Part shown: positions 43,171 through 51,441 of the stretch, piece by piece
Layout of the letters: the number at the start of each line of letters is the position of its first letter
Numbering within the stretch: the first letter of the stretch is position 1
Source: VBDM01 sp964430565
GTDB taxonomy: Bacteria; Pseudomonadota; Gammaproteobacteria; Burkholderiales; SG8-39
Reading direction: 5' to 3'
DNA: 64,000 nt
Assembly: GCA_964430565.1 (NCBI GenBank)
Contig: CAYSFD010000057.1
Location: 75,855 to 139,854 of the forward strand
The notes under the pieces: generated by a model
Told to the model about the DNA's origin: nothing
The model's database searches: none
What the model saw: only the letters and a program-made list of their open reading frames with translations
Program-made: the position numbers and the translations under genes

Positions 43171-44148
43171 CTACTTCGGGGCGACGCCCGCGTCCCTCAA
43201 GACCTTGCCGTAGCGTTCCGTGTCGCTCTTGATGATCGCGTCGAATTGCTCCGGCGTGGTGGGCGCGGGAATCGAGCCGTACTTGGTCAGCCTGTCGCCC
43301 ACGTCCGCCATTTTCAGAACCACGGCGACGTCCTCGCTGACCTTGGTGAGGACCGCGCGCGGCGTCCCGGCCGGCGCCATCAGGCCGAACCACGACTCGT
43401 ATTTGTAGTCCGGCACCGCCGCCTCCGCGATGGTCGGCACGTCCGGAAGCTGGGGAGCGCGCTTGTCGGAATTGATGGCGATCGCGCGCACTTTGCCTGC
43501 GGCGCTCAGCTCGCGGGCGTTGGGAATGGGAGCGAAATACATCTGCACGTCGCCGCGGATCACGGCCGTGGTCGCGTCCGGCACGCCCTTGTAGGGAACG
43601 TGCACGAGGTTGATTCTGGCCTGCTGCCGGAAAATCTCGGCCGACAGGTAAGACGTGCTGGCGAGGCCCGCCGAGGAAAAATTGAGCTTGCCCGGCGAAG
43701 CGGCGGCGAGCGCGATGAATTCCTTGAGCGTCTTGGCCGGAAGATCGGCGGGCACGATCGCGACCAGCGGCACCGACGCGATGACGGTCACGCCGGCGAA
43801 ATCCTTCACCGGGTCGAAGGTGATGTCCTTGTTGATGACGGCCGCGATGGTGTGGCCGTTGGAGGTCAGCATCAGGGTATGGCCGTCGGCCGCGCTCCTC
43901 GCCACCGACGCCGTCCCGGGAAGCCCGGGCTTGTTCTCCACGATCACGACCTGCTTCCACATGGGGCCCAGCTTGTCGGCGATCACGCGGGCCATGCCGT
44001 CGGTGATGCTGCCGGCGCCGAACGGGACGACGATCGACACCTGCCGCGTGGGATAGGACTGCGCCAGCGCTCCGGATGGCGCCAACACGGCGCCGCAAGC
44101 CAAAGCGATGACACCCAGTGCGCTCCCGTATGTGCGAATCTGCCTCAT
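43171..44148 (-). CDS. Bug/TctC family periplasmic binding protein (5)
   Basis: A 325-residue Bug protein, signal peptide ending APSGALAQS. The ligand loop is YPTRQVSIVVPFGAGSITDGMARV, with PFGAGSITD in place of PFPAGGTTD. AADGHTLMLTSNGHT, NFSSAGLASTSYLS, HVPYKGVPDATTAVI and SWFGLMAPAGTPRA follow. AGGAGG nine bases before ATG 44148 fixes the start. It is divergent from the cupin gene 87 bases away. The frame continues upstream to 44652 without family similarity. Confidence 0.92.
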   Translation of the reverse strand: MRQIRTYGSALGVIALACGAVLAPSGALAQSYPTRQVSIVVPFGAGSITDGMARVIADKLGPMWKQVVIVENKPGLPGTASVARSAADGHTLMLTSNGHTIAAVINKDITFDPVKDFAGVTVIASVPLVAIVPADLPAKTLKEFIALAAASPGKLNFSSAGLASTSYLSAEIFRQQARINLVHVPYKGVPDATTAVIRGDVQMYFAPIPNARELSAAGKVRAIAINSDKRAPQLPDVPTIAEAAVPDYKYESWFGLMAPAGTPRAVLTKVSEDVAVVLKMADVGDRLTKYGSIPAPTTPEQFDAIIKSDTERYGKVLRDAGVAPK

Positions 44149-44235
44149 GGCGCTTGCCTCCTTGATTGGGTTCGACCGGGGAAGTCTACACGCGAATGGC
44201 GGACCGTTGGCTAATGCGGCACAATCGCTTGCACC

Positions 44236-45075
44236 ATGGCCATCACTTTCAACCAGACGGCCGTCGATGCCCAGCCCTTCGGCGTCAACGCAACCCGCCA
44301 GCGCCTGCTGACCGAAGCCCGGGTGAAAGGCACTCACGTGCTGCTCGACCGCTGGACGCTCGGACCGAGGGGCGTGATCGACCTGGGGCTCGTCGGGCGC
44401 GACCTCGCGTGGTTCCAGCTTCTCGAGGGCGAAGCGGTGCTGGCCGGCGCCGCCGGCTCGCACACCCTCACCCTCTCCCACGTCGCCTTCCTGCCGCCGG
44501 GATTTCGCGGCACGCTGAGCGCGAAAGACGACGCAGTGGTGCTCTACGCCGAGGTTCCGGACGCCGCGCGCTTCGACCCGCAACTCGTCGCCGAACCGCC
44601 GCAGCTCAGGATCGTGGACTGGACGCGCGAGCCCGTGCTCGACTCCGAGCACGACGCGCGAAAACGCATTTACCTCGCCACGCCCAGGCTATTCGGCACC
44701 AAGGCGATCAAGGGCGAGATGATCATCTACCCGGCGGGCACCGAGGCCTCCAACCACCATCATGAAGGCGCCGAGCACTTCATGTACGTGCTCGCGGGCA
44801 GCGGCACCGCGTGGGCGAACGAGCAGCCGTTTCACGTGAAAAAGGGCGACTTGATCTGGTACGCGGACCGCGAGCGCCATTACCTGAAAAGCGACCCGCT
44901 CGAAGAGATGCGGTTCGTCGAGTATTTCGTGCCGGGCGAGTGCACGACGATCTGGGCGCCGGGCGCGTCGGTGTGCACCTGGCGGCCGACCGGCAAGGAC
45001 ATACGCGGTGGCACGCCGGCGCGCGAGATCGCCCAGCACAGCTCCGCCGACTTCGCGGTCCCGCAGGACGTTTAG
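44236..45075 (+). CDS. Bicupin protein
   Basis: A 279-residue protein with two cupin barrels. The second (about residues 155-250) has a likely metal site: SNHHHEGAEHFMYVLAGSG supplies His and Glu, and WYADRERHYLKS the last His. The first barrel (about 40-115) lacks this His set and is probably structural. Family members include ureidoglycine aminohydrolase-like and other metal-dependent enzymes, but no substrate-specific motif was recognised. It stands between a divergent Bug gene and the toxin-antitoxin pair. Confidence 0.82.
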   Translation: MAITFNQTAVDAQPFGVNATRQRLLTEARVKGTHVLLDRWTLGPRGVIDLGLVGRDLAWFQLLEGEAVLAGAAGSHTLTLSHVAFLPPGFRGTLSAKDDAVVLYAEVPDAARFDPQLVAEPPQLRIVDWTREPVLDSEHDARKRIYLATPRLFGTKAIKGEMIIYPAGTEASNHHHEGAEHFMYVLAGSGTAWANEQPFHVKKGDLIWYADRERHYLKSDPLEEMRFVEYFVPGECTTIWAPGASVCTWRPTGKDIRGGTPAREIAQHSSADFAVPQDV

Positions 45076-45085
45076 CGACCGGCGT

Positions 45086-45382
45086 TCACGCTCCGCGATA
45101 TCCGGCTTCGCGCTGGTGCCGGATTCGCAGTATCCGCACCACGCCGTGCGCGGGATCGAACCGGTACAAGGCCAGATAGCCGCTCGTTCCGCGCAGAATC
45201 ACCAGCTCCCGCCTTTGTTCATCGGCTCTGCGGCCGATCAGCGGGTGTTCCTCGAGAATCTCGATGGCCTTCCGGATCCGTGCGAGCGTTGCCGCTGCAG
45301 TCTCCGGCGAGGTTTCGAGAAGGTGCTCGATGATGCGGTCGAAGTCTTCCAGCGCTTCGCGCGCATAGACTATCTTCGCCAT
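45086..45382 (-). CDS. RelE/ParE-family toxin
   Basis: A 98-residue toxin of the ParE/RelE superfamily: YAREALEDFDRIIEHLLE, IEILEEHPLIGRRADEQRRELVI and YLALYRFDPAHGVVRILRIRHQREAGY match the fold, ending in the usual R-rich strand. ParE-type members poison gyrase, RelE-type cleave mRNA; the distinction cannot be made here. It overlaps its antitoxin gene by 13 bases in the order antitoxin-toxin. The pair is a stability or stress module, perhaps a trace of mobile DNA. Confidence 0.9.
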   Translation of the reverse strand: MAKIVYAREALEDFDRIIEHLLETSPETAAATLARIRKAIEILEEHPLIGRRADEQRRELVILRGTSGYLALYRFDPAHGVVRILRIRHQREAGYRGA

Positions 45383-45660
45383 CTGACCGGCTTGGGCTTC
45401 CGCGCGGTCCGGCCAGCTGTCTTGGCTTCGAGGTAGGCGTGAACGTCCTGGGCTGCGTACCCTACGCCGGTCCGCTGCATGGCTTCGTCGGCCCGCGCCG
45501 CGTCGGCGAGGAACCTCGAATGCAGCTCCTCGGCCTGGACCTGCTCCTCGATCGCCCGGATCATGAAAGCGTGCGGCGATTCTTTCGAACGCCGGGTCAG
45601 GCGCTCGACGCGCGACTTGAGACGCTGGGGAAGCTTCAGGCTGGTGGCGGCCAAGGTCAT
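45370..45660 (-). CDS. Ribbon-helix-helix antitoxin (CopG/ParD-like)
   Basis: A 96-residue antitoxin with an N-terminal ribbon-helix-helix (TSLKLPQRLKSRVERLTRRSKESPHAFMIRAIEEQV) and a flexible basic C-terminal region that would wrap the toxin. The first strand SLKLP docks in the DNA groove. It should repress its own promoter through the inverted repeat 20 bases upstream of its start. First gene of the toxin-antitoxin operon. Confidence 0.9.
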   Translation of the reverse strand: MTLAATSLKLPQRLKSRVERLTRRSKESPHAFMIRAIEEQVQAEELHSRFLADAARADEAMQRTGVGYAAQDVHAYLEAKTAGRTARKPKPVRWRR

Positions 45661-45679
45661 GGTTGAGCCGGAACGAGGT

Positions 45680-45703
45680 CAGGTAGTCGGATCTTACTAC
45701 CTG
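45680..45703. promoter_or_regulatory. Operator of the toxin-antitoxin operon
   Basis: CAGGTAGT (45680-45687), an eight-base spacer and ACTACCTG (45696-45703) form a perfect inverted repeat. It lies 20-43 bases upstream of the antitoxin start, where autoregulation by ribbon-helix-helix antitoxins normally occurs, and between that gene and the divergent Bug gene. Confidence 0.75.
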
Positions 45704-45790
45704 GAAAAGCGTTCATGCAAGGCTGCCTGCCCGGTGATGCGCGCAGACGGTACGCCAACCCCGCCCTACTTGGGTTAGCATGGCGGCGTC

Positions 45791-46741
45791 ATGCGGAGAA
45801 TTGTCTTGTGCGCCATCCTGCTCGCCGCGCCGGCGGCTATTGCGCAGCAGAACTATCCGCAGAAGCCGATCCGCTACGTCGTGCCCTTCCCCGCCGGCGG
45901 CATCGCCGACGTGTTCGCGCGCATCATCGGCGGCCGGTTGAGCCAGGCCTGGGGCCAGCCGGTGGTGGTGGAGAACCGCGCCGGGGCGGGCGGCAATATC
46001 GGCGCCGAGATCGTCGCGAAGGCGCCGCCCGACGGCTATACGATTTTGATGGGCAGTATCGGCACGCAGGCGCTGAACGCGAGCCTGTACTCCAAGATGC
46101 CCTACGACTCGGCCAAGGACTTCACGCCCATCGCGCTCGCGATCGAAGCGGAGAGCCTGCTCGCGCTGCATCCTTCCGTCGCTGCAAATTCGCCTCCCGA
46201 GCTCATCGTCTTGGCGCGTGGAGGAAAACTCACCTGCGGCTCGGCGGGCGTAGGCACCACCAGCCACCTCGCCTGCGAACTGTTCAAGTCCATGGCGAAA
46301 GTGGACATCACCCACGTGCCCTACAAGGGCAACGTGCCCGCGATCACCGATTTGTTGGCTGGCCAGACCTCGATGGTGTTCGCCACCATGCCGACCGTCC
46401 TGCCCCACGTGAAAGCGGGGAAGCTCAAAGGCATCGCCGTCCTCGGCAAGGGCCGCTCGCCTGCCGCGCCCGAGGTCCCGGCGCTATCCGAGATCCTGCC
46501 GGGATTCGAAGTCAACAACTGGGTCGGCGCCTTCGGCCCGGCCGGATTGCCTGCTGCGATCACTACGAAACTCAACGCTGAAATCCTCGCCGTCATGCGC
46601 ACGCCGGACGTCCAGCAGCGGCTTTTGAACGAAGGTGCGCGGTTTACGCCGATGACACCCGCGCAGTTTGCGGAGTTTGTTGCCGCCGAGACGGCGAAGT
46701 GGGGGAAGTTGATTCGGGAAGTTGGGATTCGGGCCGACTAG
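45791..46741 (+). CDS. Bug/TctC family periplasmic binding protein (6)
   Basis: A 316-residue Bug protein with a short signal peptide (ILLAAPAAIAQ), canonical loop YPQKPIRYVVPFPAGGIADVFARII, VENRAGAGGNIGAEIVAKAPPDGYTIL and HVPYKGNVPAITDLL. The end AETAKWGKLIREVGIRAD is complete, and its TAG overlaps the stop of a truncated MetE-like gene on the other strand. A nearly identical C-terminal fragment lies at 35225-35284. The toxin-antitoxin operator is 88 bases upstream. Confidence 0.93.
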   Translation: MRRIVLCAILLAAPAAIAQQNYPQKPIRYVVPFPAGGIADVFARIIGGRLSQAWGQPVVVENRAGAGGNIGAEIVAKAPPDGYTILMGSIGTQALNASLYSKMPYDSAKDFTPIALAIEAESLLALHPSVAANSPPELIVLARGGKLTCGSAGVGTTSHLACELFKSMAKVDITHVPYKGNVPAITDLLAGQTSMVFATMPTVLPHVKAGKLKGIAVLGKGRSPAAPEVPALSEILPGFEVNNWVGAFGPAGLPAAITTKLNAEILAVMRTPDVQQRLLNEGARFTPMTPAQFAEFVAAETAKWGKLIREVGIRAD

Positions 46742-47055
46742 TACTCCGGGAAGGCTGCGACCTCGGCCGCGAACAATTTTCTTTTCTGGCCCGGCCGCTC
46801 CTCGAAGCCTTCGAGCCGCTCGCGCACGTAGCTGAAAAAGCCGGGCTTGGACTGCTCGCCGTCGCTGACGATATCGATGCCGGTCTCGACCTGCTTCTTC
46901 ACGCACTCGGCGACCGCGCTTTTCACGCGCCGGACGTGGGCCGCCTTGTCGTAGGCGACACCCGAGACTTTCGCCTTCATCAGGTCGAGCAGGTCCGCCG
47001 GACGCGGCAGGCTGCCGACGTGGGTGGTGAGGAAGAGATCGACCTTCTGCTTCAT
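46738..47055 (-). pseudogene. Truncated MetE-like methyltransferase gene (5' third only)
   Basis: From ATG 47055 the reading is a normal start of a short MetE-family protein (LTTHVGSLPRPADLLDLM, GIDIVSDGEQSKPGFFSYV), but it stops after 105 codons at EVAAFPEY, where family members continue for another 230-270 residues with the methyl-transfer and zinc sites. The stop (46738-46740 on the minus strand) lies in the stop region of the convergent Bug gene, so the 3' two thirds were replaced by that gene's end. All catalytic Cys/His ligands are missing; the product would be inactive. Confidence 0.8.
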
Positions 47056-47110
47056 TGCGGGAGTATGGCCGCCGCTCCCATCGCGTTTCCAGGCTATCAT
47101 CCGGCACGCG

Positions 47111-48022
47111 ATGCGCCTCCTCACCTTCTCCACCCAAGACAATCCCGCTCCACGCGCCGGTCTTCGTCAGGACAAGCGCATCCTCGATCTCTCCGCACAC
47201 GGCTTTCCCACGCGCATGAAGGACCTGCTCGCCGCCGGGCGCTCGGCGCTCGACCGCGTGCGCACGCTGGGCGAGGCCTGGAAGCAAAACCCTTCCAAGT
47301 TCCCGGCCCTGGAAGAGAAAGACATCACCTACCTGCCGCCGATTCCCGACGCCGACAAGTTCCTGTGCGTCGGCAAGAACTACCGCACGCACCTCGAGGA
47401 GCTGTGGCGGAACGACTTGCTCACGGAGACGCCGCAGGAGCCGACCGCTTTCGTGAAGCTCAATTCCTGCCTCTCGGGCCACGAGGCGCGTGTGGCGCGA
47501 CCGGAGGGGATCGTGCGCCTGGACTACGAGCCGGAGCTGGTGTTCGTCATCGGCAAGCGCGCGCTCGGCGCGAAAAAGTCGGACGCCCTCGATTACGTCG
47601 CCGGCGTCACCATCCTGAACGACTTGACCGACCGCGATGCGCAGAAGCGCGAGGTCGCTTCGGGATCGCGCTTCTGGACCGGCAAGAACATTCCCGGCTT
47701 CGGGCCGCTCGGGCCGGAGATCGTCACGATGGACGAGATCCGCGACCCCTACGACCTGTGGATGACCTGCTCGGTGAACGGCGAGGAGCGCATGCGCGTC
47801 AACACGCGCGACCAGATCTGGAAGCTCCCCGACATCCTCGAGCACTTCTCACGCTTCATCCCGATCGAGCCGGGCGACATGTTTTCGACCGGCGCCCCCG
47901 GCGGTGTCGCGGTGGGCAAGCCCAACGCCGAGGCGCTGTTCCTCAAACCCGGCGACGTGGTCGAATGCGGCATCGAAGGCATCGCGACGCTGAGGACCAC
48001 CATCGTCTCCCCAACGCCGTGA
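47111..48022 (+). CDS. Fumarylacetoacetate hydrolase family protein
   Basis: A 303-residue FAH-fold enzyme. CVGKNYRTHLEEL starts the conserved core, metal ligands are in DYEPELVFVIGKRA (Glu), followed by TILNDLTDRDAQKRE, SGSRFWTGKNIPGFGPLGPEIV, and the C-terminal STGAPGGVAVGKPNAE and LKPGDVVECGIEGI. Family members act as hydratases, isomerases or C-C hydrolases in aromatic ring-cleavage pathways (for example 2-oxopent-4-enoate hydratase-like). ATG 47111 is divergent from the truncated MetE-like gene. It fits the extradiol dioxygenases elsewhere in the window. Confidence 0.9.
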   Translation: MRLLTFSTQDNPAPRAGLRQDKRILDLSAHGFPTRMKDLLAAGRSALDRVRTLGEAWKQNPSKFPALEEKDITYLPPIPDADKFLCVGKNYRTHLEELWRNDLLTETPQEPTAFVKLNSCLSGHEARVARPEGIVRLDYEPELVFVIGKRALGAKKSDALDYVAGVTILNDLTDRDAQKREVASGSRFWTGKNIPGFGPLGPEIVTMDEIRDPYDLWMTCSVNGEERMRVNTRDQIWKLPDILEHFSRFIPIEPGDMFSTGAPGGVAVGKPNAEALFLKPGDVVECGIEGIATLRTTIVSPTP

Positions 48023-48107
48023 CGAAACGCGCGCCTCCCACGGTGCGCACGCGCTTTTGGCATATCATTCCGGCTCGCAGCAGAGCAGTCATCGCAAAGG
48101 AGTCGCC

Positions 48108-48395
48108 ATGTTCGTCTTGTCGGTCGATCTTCGCATCAAGCCCGAGAACGTTGACAGCTTCATGTCAAAGGCACTCGAGAATGCGGCCCATTCGCGCATG
48201 GAGCCGGGTTGCCGGCAGTTCGACGTGCTCGTGGATCCGAAAGACCGGACGGTGGCGATGCTCTACGAAGTGTATGTGGACGACAAGGCGTTCGAGGCGC
48301 ACCAGCAGACTGCGCACTTCAAGAAATATGTCGCCGAGGCGGTGCCCTTGGTCGCCTCGCGCGAGCGGCACGTCTGGAAGCGCGCCGCGCCCTGA
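48108..48395 (+). CDS. Antibiotic-biosynthesis-monooxygenase-fold protein (ABM family)
   Basis: A 95-residue ABM-domain protein: FVLSVDLRIKPENVDSFMSKALENA, then SRMEPGCRQFDVLVDPKDRTVAMLYEVYVDDKAFEAHQQTAHFKKYV. The His in the AHxxTxHF segment is conserved in LsrG/YgiN-like members, which modify small quinones or signalling molecules. AAGGAG before ATG 48108 supports the start over an upstream in-frame ATG at 48057. Same strand as the FAH gene, 85 bases downstream. Confidence 0.88.
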   Translation: MFVLSVDLRIKPENVDSFMSKALENAAHSRMEPGCRQFDVLVDPKDRTVAMLYEVYVDDKAFEAHQQTAHFKKYVAEAVPLVASRERHVWKRAAP

Positions 48396-48429
48396 TCGAA
48401 CCTGTTACCGCAGTGAAAGGGCGATACCG

Positions 48430-49485
48430 CTAGCGTAGTGAAGCGTTGATCTTCTCCAGCATCCCCGCCCCCGGACACAGCTCCTTCTCCGAAAGCTTGT
48501 TGAACGGGATCTCCACGGTATTGAGGTGGGCGTGGAGGTCTTCGGGGTTGGGATCGAGGTAGAGCAAGCCTGTAACGATCTCCCCTTTCGCCGCGTGATG
48601 GGCGACGTATTCGAGTGCCTTGACGCGGTCGGTCGGGTCGTAGTCGGTATGGGTCTTGCGCAGGCGGAGGATCGAGCCGTCATGCTGCGGCACGGTGATC
48701 GCGTCGCCATCGAGGTAGTCCACGGTAATCGCTTCGCGGCTCGGCCAGAAGTCGAGGCGGTTCACCGCTTCGTTGTGCTCGCGCACGTAGTCGTAGCTCT
48801 TGGTCGAGCCCGGGTGGTTGTTGAACGCCACGCAGGGGCTGATGACGTCGATGAAAGCGGCGCCTTCGTGCGCGATTGCCGCCTTCACCAAAGGAATGAG
48901 CTGCTGCTTGTCGCCGGAGAAGCTACGCGCGACGAAAGTGGCGCCCATGATGAGCGCGAGCGACACGGTATCCACCGGCGCTTCGGCATTCACCTGCCCG
49001 CGCTTTGCCTTGGAGCCCTTGTCGGCGGTCGCCGAGAACTGGCCCTTGGTCAACCCGTACACGCCGTTGTTCTCGAGGATGTAGGTCATGTTCACGCCGC
49101 GGCGCATGACGTGCGCGAACTGTCCCAGGCCGATTGAGGCCGAGTCGCCGTCGCCCGAGACGCCGAGGTAGATCAGTTCGCGGTTGCCGAGGTTCGCGCC
49201 GGTGACCACCGAAGGCATGCGGCCGTGCACCGTGTTGAAGCCGTGCGAGTTCCCGAGGAAGTAGTCGGGCGTCTTCGACGAGCAGCCGATACCGGAGAGC
49301 TTGGCGACCCTGTGCGGCAGGATATCGAGCTCAAAGAAGGCCTGGATGAGCGCGGCGGAGATCGAGTCGTGGCCGCAGCCGGCGCACAACGTGCTGACCT
49401 TGCCTTCGTAGTCGCGACGGGTGTAGCCGACCTTGTTCTTAGGGAGGGTCGGGTGGTGGAGCTTGGGTTTGGTGAGGTAGGTCAT
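48430..49485 (-). CDS. korB: 2-oxoacid:ferredoxin oxidoreductase beta subunit
   Basis: A 351-residue KorB-type subunit. CAGCGHDSI carries Cys residues for the iron-sulfur cluster, KLSGIGCSSKTP and the TPP-magnesium motif GDGDSASIGLGQF to ENNGVYGLTKGQ are complete. It binds thiamine diphosphate and, with KorA, oxidatively decarboxylates a 2-oxoacid (usually 2-oxoglutarate) to the acyl-CoA, passing electrons to ferredoxin. Third gene in transcription order of korC-korA-korB; the gap from korA holds a palindromic repeat. Confidence 0.93.
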   Translation of the reverse strand: MTYLTKPKLHHPTLPKNKVGYTRRDYEGKVSTLCAGCGHDSISAALIQAFFELDILPHRVAKLSGIGCSSKTPDYFLGNSHGFNTVHGRMPSVVTGANLGNRELIYLGVSGDGDSASIGLGQFAHVMRRGVNMTYILENNGVYGLTKGQFSATADKGSKAKRGQVNAEAPVDTVSLALIMGATFVARSFSGDKQQLIPLVKAAIAHEGAAFIDVISPCVAFNNHPGSTKSYDYVREHNEAVNRLDFWPSREAITVDYLDGDAITVPQHDGSILRLRKTHTDYDPTDRVKALEYVAHHAAKGEIVTGLLYLDPNPEDLHAHLNTVEIPFNKLSEKELCPGAGMLEKINASLR

Positions 49486-49500
49486 AGTTGAAGTGGCTGG

Positions 49501-49520
49501 ATTCCCGCTTTCGCGGGAAT
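49501..49520. repeat. Hairpin repeat between korA and korB
   Basis: ATTCCCGC, loop TTTC, GCGGGAAT forms a perfect eight-base stem, followed by GACGCG. It belongs to the ATTCCCGC repeat family also seen at 58171. It lies in the 42-base gap between two co-transcribed genes and has no T-tract, so it may act as an RNA processing or stability element. Confidence 0.75.
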
Positions 49521-49527
49521 GACGCGT

Positions 49528-51372
49528 CTAGGCGGCCTTATCTTTCTTGATGAGCGGGCGCACGTTCAGCGCGGCGACGATCTCGGCGATCTCGGATGTG
49601 ATGAAGCGCGCGGTGATCGGAGTGCCGTCGTAGTGCAGCACCGAAAGCAGGCTCGCCGGGTTGATGCCCGCGTCATTCACGAGGAGGGTCTTCAGCTGTG
49701 CGTCGCGGTTCTGCTCGATCACGAACACCTTGGAGTGCGAGGCGACGAAGTCGAAGATCTCGTCCTGGAACGGGAACGCCCGCACGCGTAGCGCGTTCAC
49801 GAAGATGCCTCGCTCGGCCAGCGTCTCGAGCGCTTCCTGCATCGCGGGGCTGGTCGACCCGTAGTAGATCGCGCCGAAGCGCGCCGGGTATTTCGCCGGC
49901 CTGAGCACCGCCTTGGGGACGAGCGATTTTGCGGTCTCGAACTTCTTCAGCAGCCGCTCCATGTTGGCCTTGTAGTCCGCGCCCTGCTCCGAGTACACGG
50001 CGTAGGCGTTCTTCGAGGTGCCGCGGGTGAAATAGCCGCCCTTGCTGGGGTGTGTGCCCGGATAGGTGCGAAACGGGATGCCGTCGCCGTCCACATCCAG
50101 ATACCTGCCGAATTCCTTGCCGGCGTCGAGCATCTCGGCGGTCATCACCTTGCCGCGGTCGTAGCGGCGGCTATCGTCCCACTTGAGCGGGGCGGCGAGG
50201 CGTTGGTTCATGCCAATGTCGAGGTCGGTCATGAGGAACACCGGCGTCTGCAGCCGGTCGGCGAGGTCGAGCGCCTGCGCGGCGAATTCGAAGCACTCGG
50301 CGGGGTCCTCCGGGAAGAGCAGCACGTGCTTGGTGTCACCGTGCGATGCATAGGCGCAGGCGAGAATGTCGGATTGCTGCGTGCGCGTCGGCATGCCGGT
50401 TGAAGGCCCACCGCGCTGCACGTCGATGATCGTGACCGGGATCTCGGCGAAATAGGCAAGCCCGATGAATTCGGTCATGAGTGAGATGCCGGGACCCGCG
50501 GTCGCGGTGAAGGCGCGCGCGCCGTTCCATCCCGCCCCAACCGCTATACCGATCGAAGCGAGCTCGTCCTCGCCCTGCACGATGGCGAACTTGTTCTTGC
50601 CGCTGTCCTTGTCCACGCGCAGCTTCGCGCAGTATTTCTGGAAGGCTTCGGCGAGCGACGATGACGGAGTGATCGGGTACCAGGCGCACACCGTTGCCCC
50701 GCCGTAGACGCAGCCCAGCGCCGCCGCGGCGTTGCCCTCGATGAAGATCTTGTCGCCGACGGCGTTCGCCTTCTGCACGCGTATGCCCAAAGGGCACTTC
50801 AGGTGATGCAGCGCCCAGTCGCGGCCCATCTGCAGCGCGTGCAAGTTGGGCTTCAAGAGCGCTTCCTTGCCCTTGTACTGCTCGCCGATCAGCTCGGCGA
50901 TGACCAGGGGATCGACGTCGAGCAGAGCCGACAGCGCCCCAACATAAACGATGTTCTTAAAGAGTTGCCTCTGGCGCGCGTCGGTGTAGGCCTGGTTGCA
51001 GATCTCGGTGAGCGGCAGGCCAAGCACGTTGATGTCGTCACGGAACTTCGACTTCGGCAAGGGCTTGGTGTTGTCGTAGAAGAGATAGCCGCCCGGGTCG
51101 ATTTCCTTCACGTCGGCGTCCCAGGTCTGCGGATTCATCGCGACCATCAGGTCCACGCCGCCGCGCCGGCCAAGCCAGCCCGATTCGGAGACCCGCACTT
51201 CGTACCACGTCGGCAGGCCCTGGATGTTCGACGGGAATATGTTGCGCGGCGAAACTGGCACGCCCATACGCAGGATCGATTTCGCGAAGAGCTCGTTCGC
51301 GGAGGCCGAGCCCGAGCCGTTCACGTTGGCGAACTTGACGACGAAAGCGTTGATGGATTCGATCGACTTCAT
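49528..51372 (-). CDS. korA: 2-oxoacid:ferredoxin oxidoreductase alpha subunit (gamma-alpha fusion)
   Basis: A 614-residue fused subunit: the N-terminal gamma domain (residues about 1-190, FANVNGSGSASANELFAKSILRMG) and the alpha domain (about 205-600) with AWYPITPSSSLAEAF, VQGEDELASIGIAVGAGWNGARAFTATAGPGISLM and QRGGPSTGMPTRTQQSDIL. The fusion is typical of bacterial KorA. It binds the substrate and CoA jointly with KorB. ATG 51372 follows a palindromic repeat and is 69 bases beyond the korC stop. Confidence 0.94.
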   Translation of the reverse strand: MKSIESINAFVVKFANVNGSGSASANELFAKSILRMGVPVSPRNIFPSNIQGLPTWYEVRVSESGWLGRRGGVDLMVAMNPQTWDADVKEIDPGGYLFYDNTKPLPKSKFRDDINVLGLPLTEICNQAYTDARQRQLFKNIVYVGALSALLDVDPLVIAELIGEQYKGKEALLKPNLHALQMGRDWALHHLKCPLGIRVQKANAVGDKIFIEGNAAAALGCVYGGATVCAWYPITPSSSLAEAFQKYCAKLRVDKDSGKNKFAIVQGEDELASIGIAVGAGWNGARAFTATAGPGISLMTEFIGLAYFAEIPVTIIDVQRGGPSTGMPTRTQQSDILACAYASHGDTKHVLLFPEDPAECFEFAAQALDLADRLQTPVFLMTDLDIGMNQRLAAPLKWDDSRRYDRGKVMTAEMLDAGKEFGRYLDVDGDGIPFRTYPGTHPSKGGYFTRGTSKNAYAVYSEQGADYKANMERLLKKFETAKSLVPKAVLRPAKYPARFGAIYYGSTSPAMQEALETLAERGIFVNALRVRAFPFQDEIFDFVASHSKVFVIEQNRDAQLKTLLVNDAGINPASLLSVLHYDGTPITARFITSEIAEIVAALNVRPLIKKDKAA

Positions 51373-51393
51373 CGGCGTTCGTGTTTGTGTATT

Positions 51394-51414
51394 CCCCTCC
51401 TCGACGAGGAGGGG
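51394..51414. repeat. Hairpin repeat between korC and korA
   Basis: CCCCTCCTCG (51394-51403) and CGAGGAGGGG (51405-51414) are perfect ten-base arms around one base. The same arms occur in the dnaE2-internal copy (4692-4711) and near 13844-13858. It lies in the 69-base gap between korC and korA, without a T-tract. Confidence 0.78.
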
Positions 51415-51441
51415 AGGAAGGCGGTGTGGTTGCGTCGCATG

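Noticed and set aside
46738..47055. Considered as an intact small SAM/folate-binding protein
   Set aside because: The reading is colinear with the first third of MetE-like proteins and stops in the middle of a conserved segment at a gene junction, so truncation is the better explanation.
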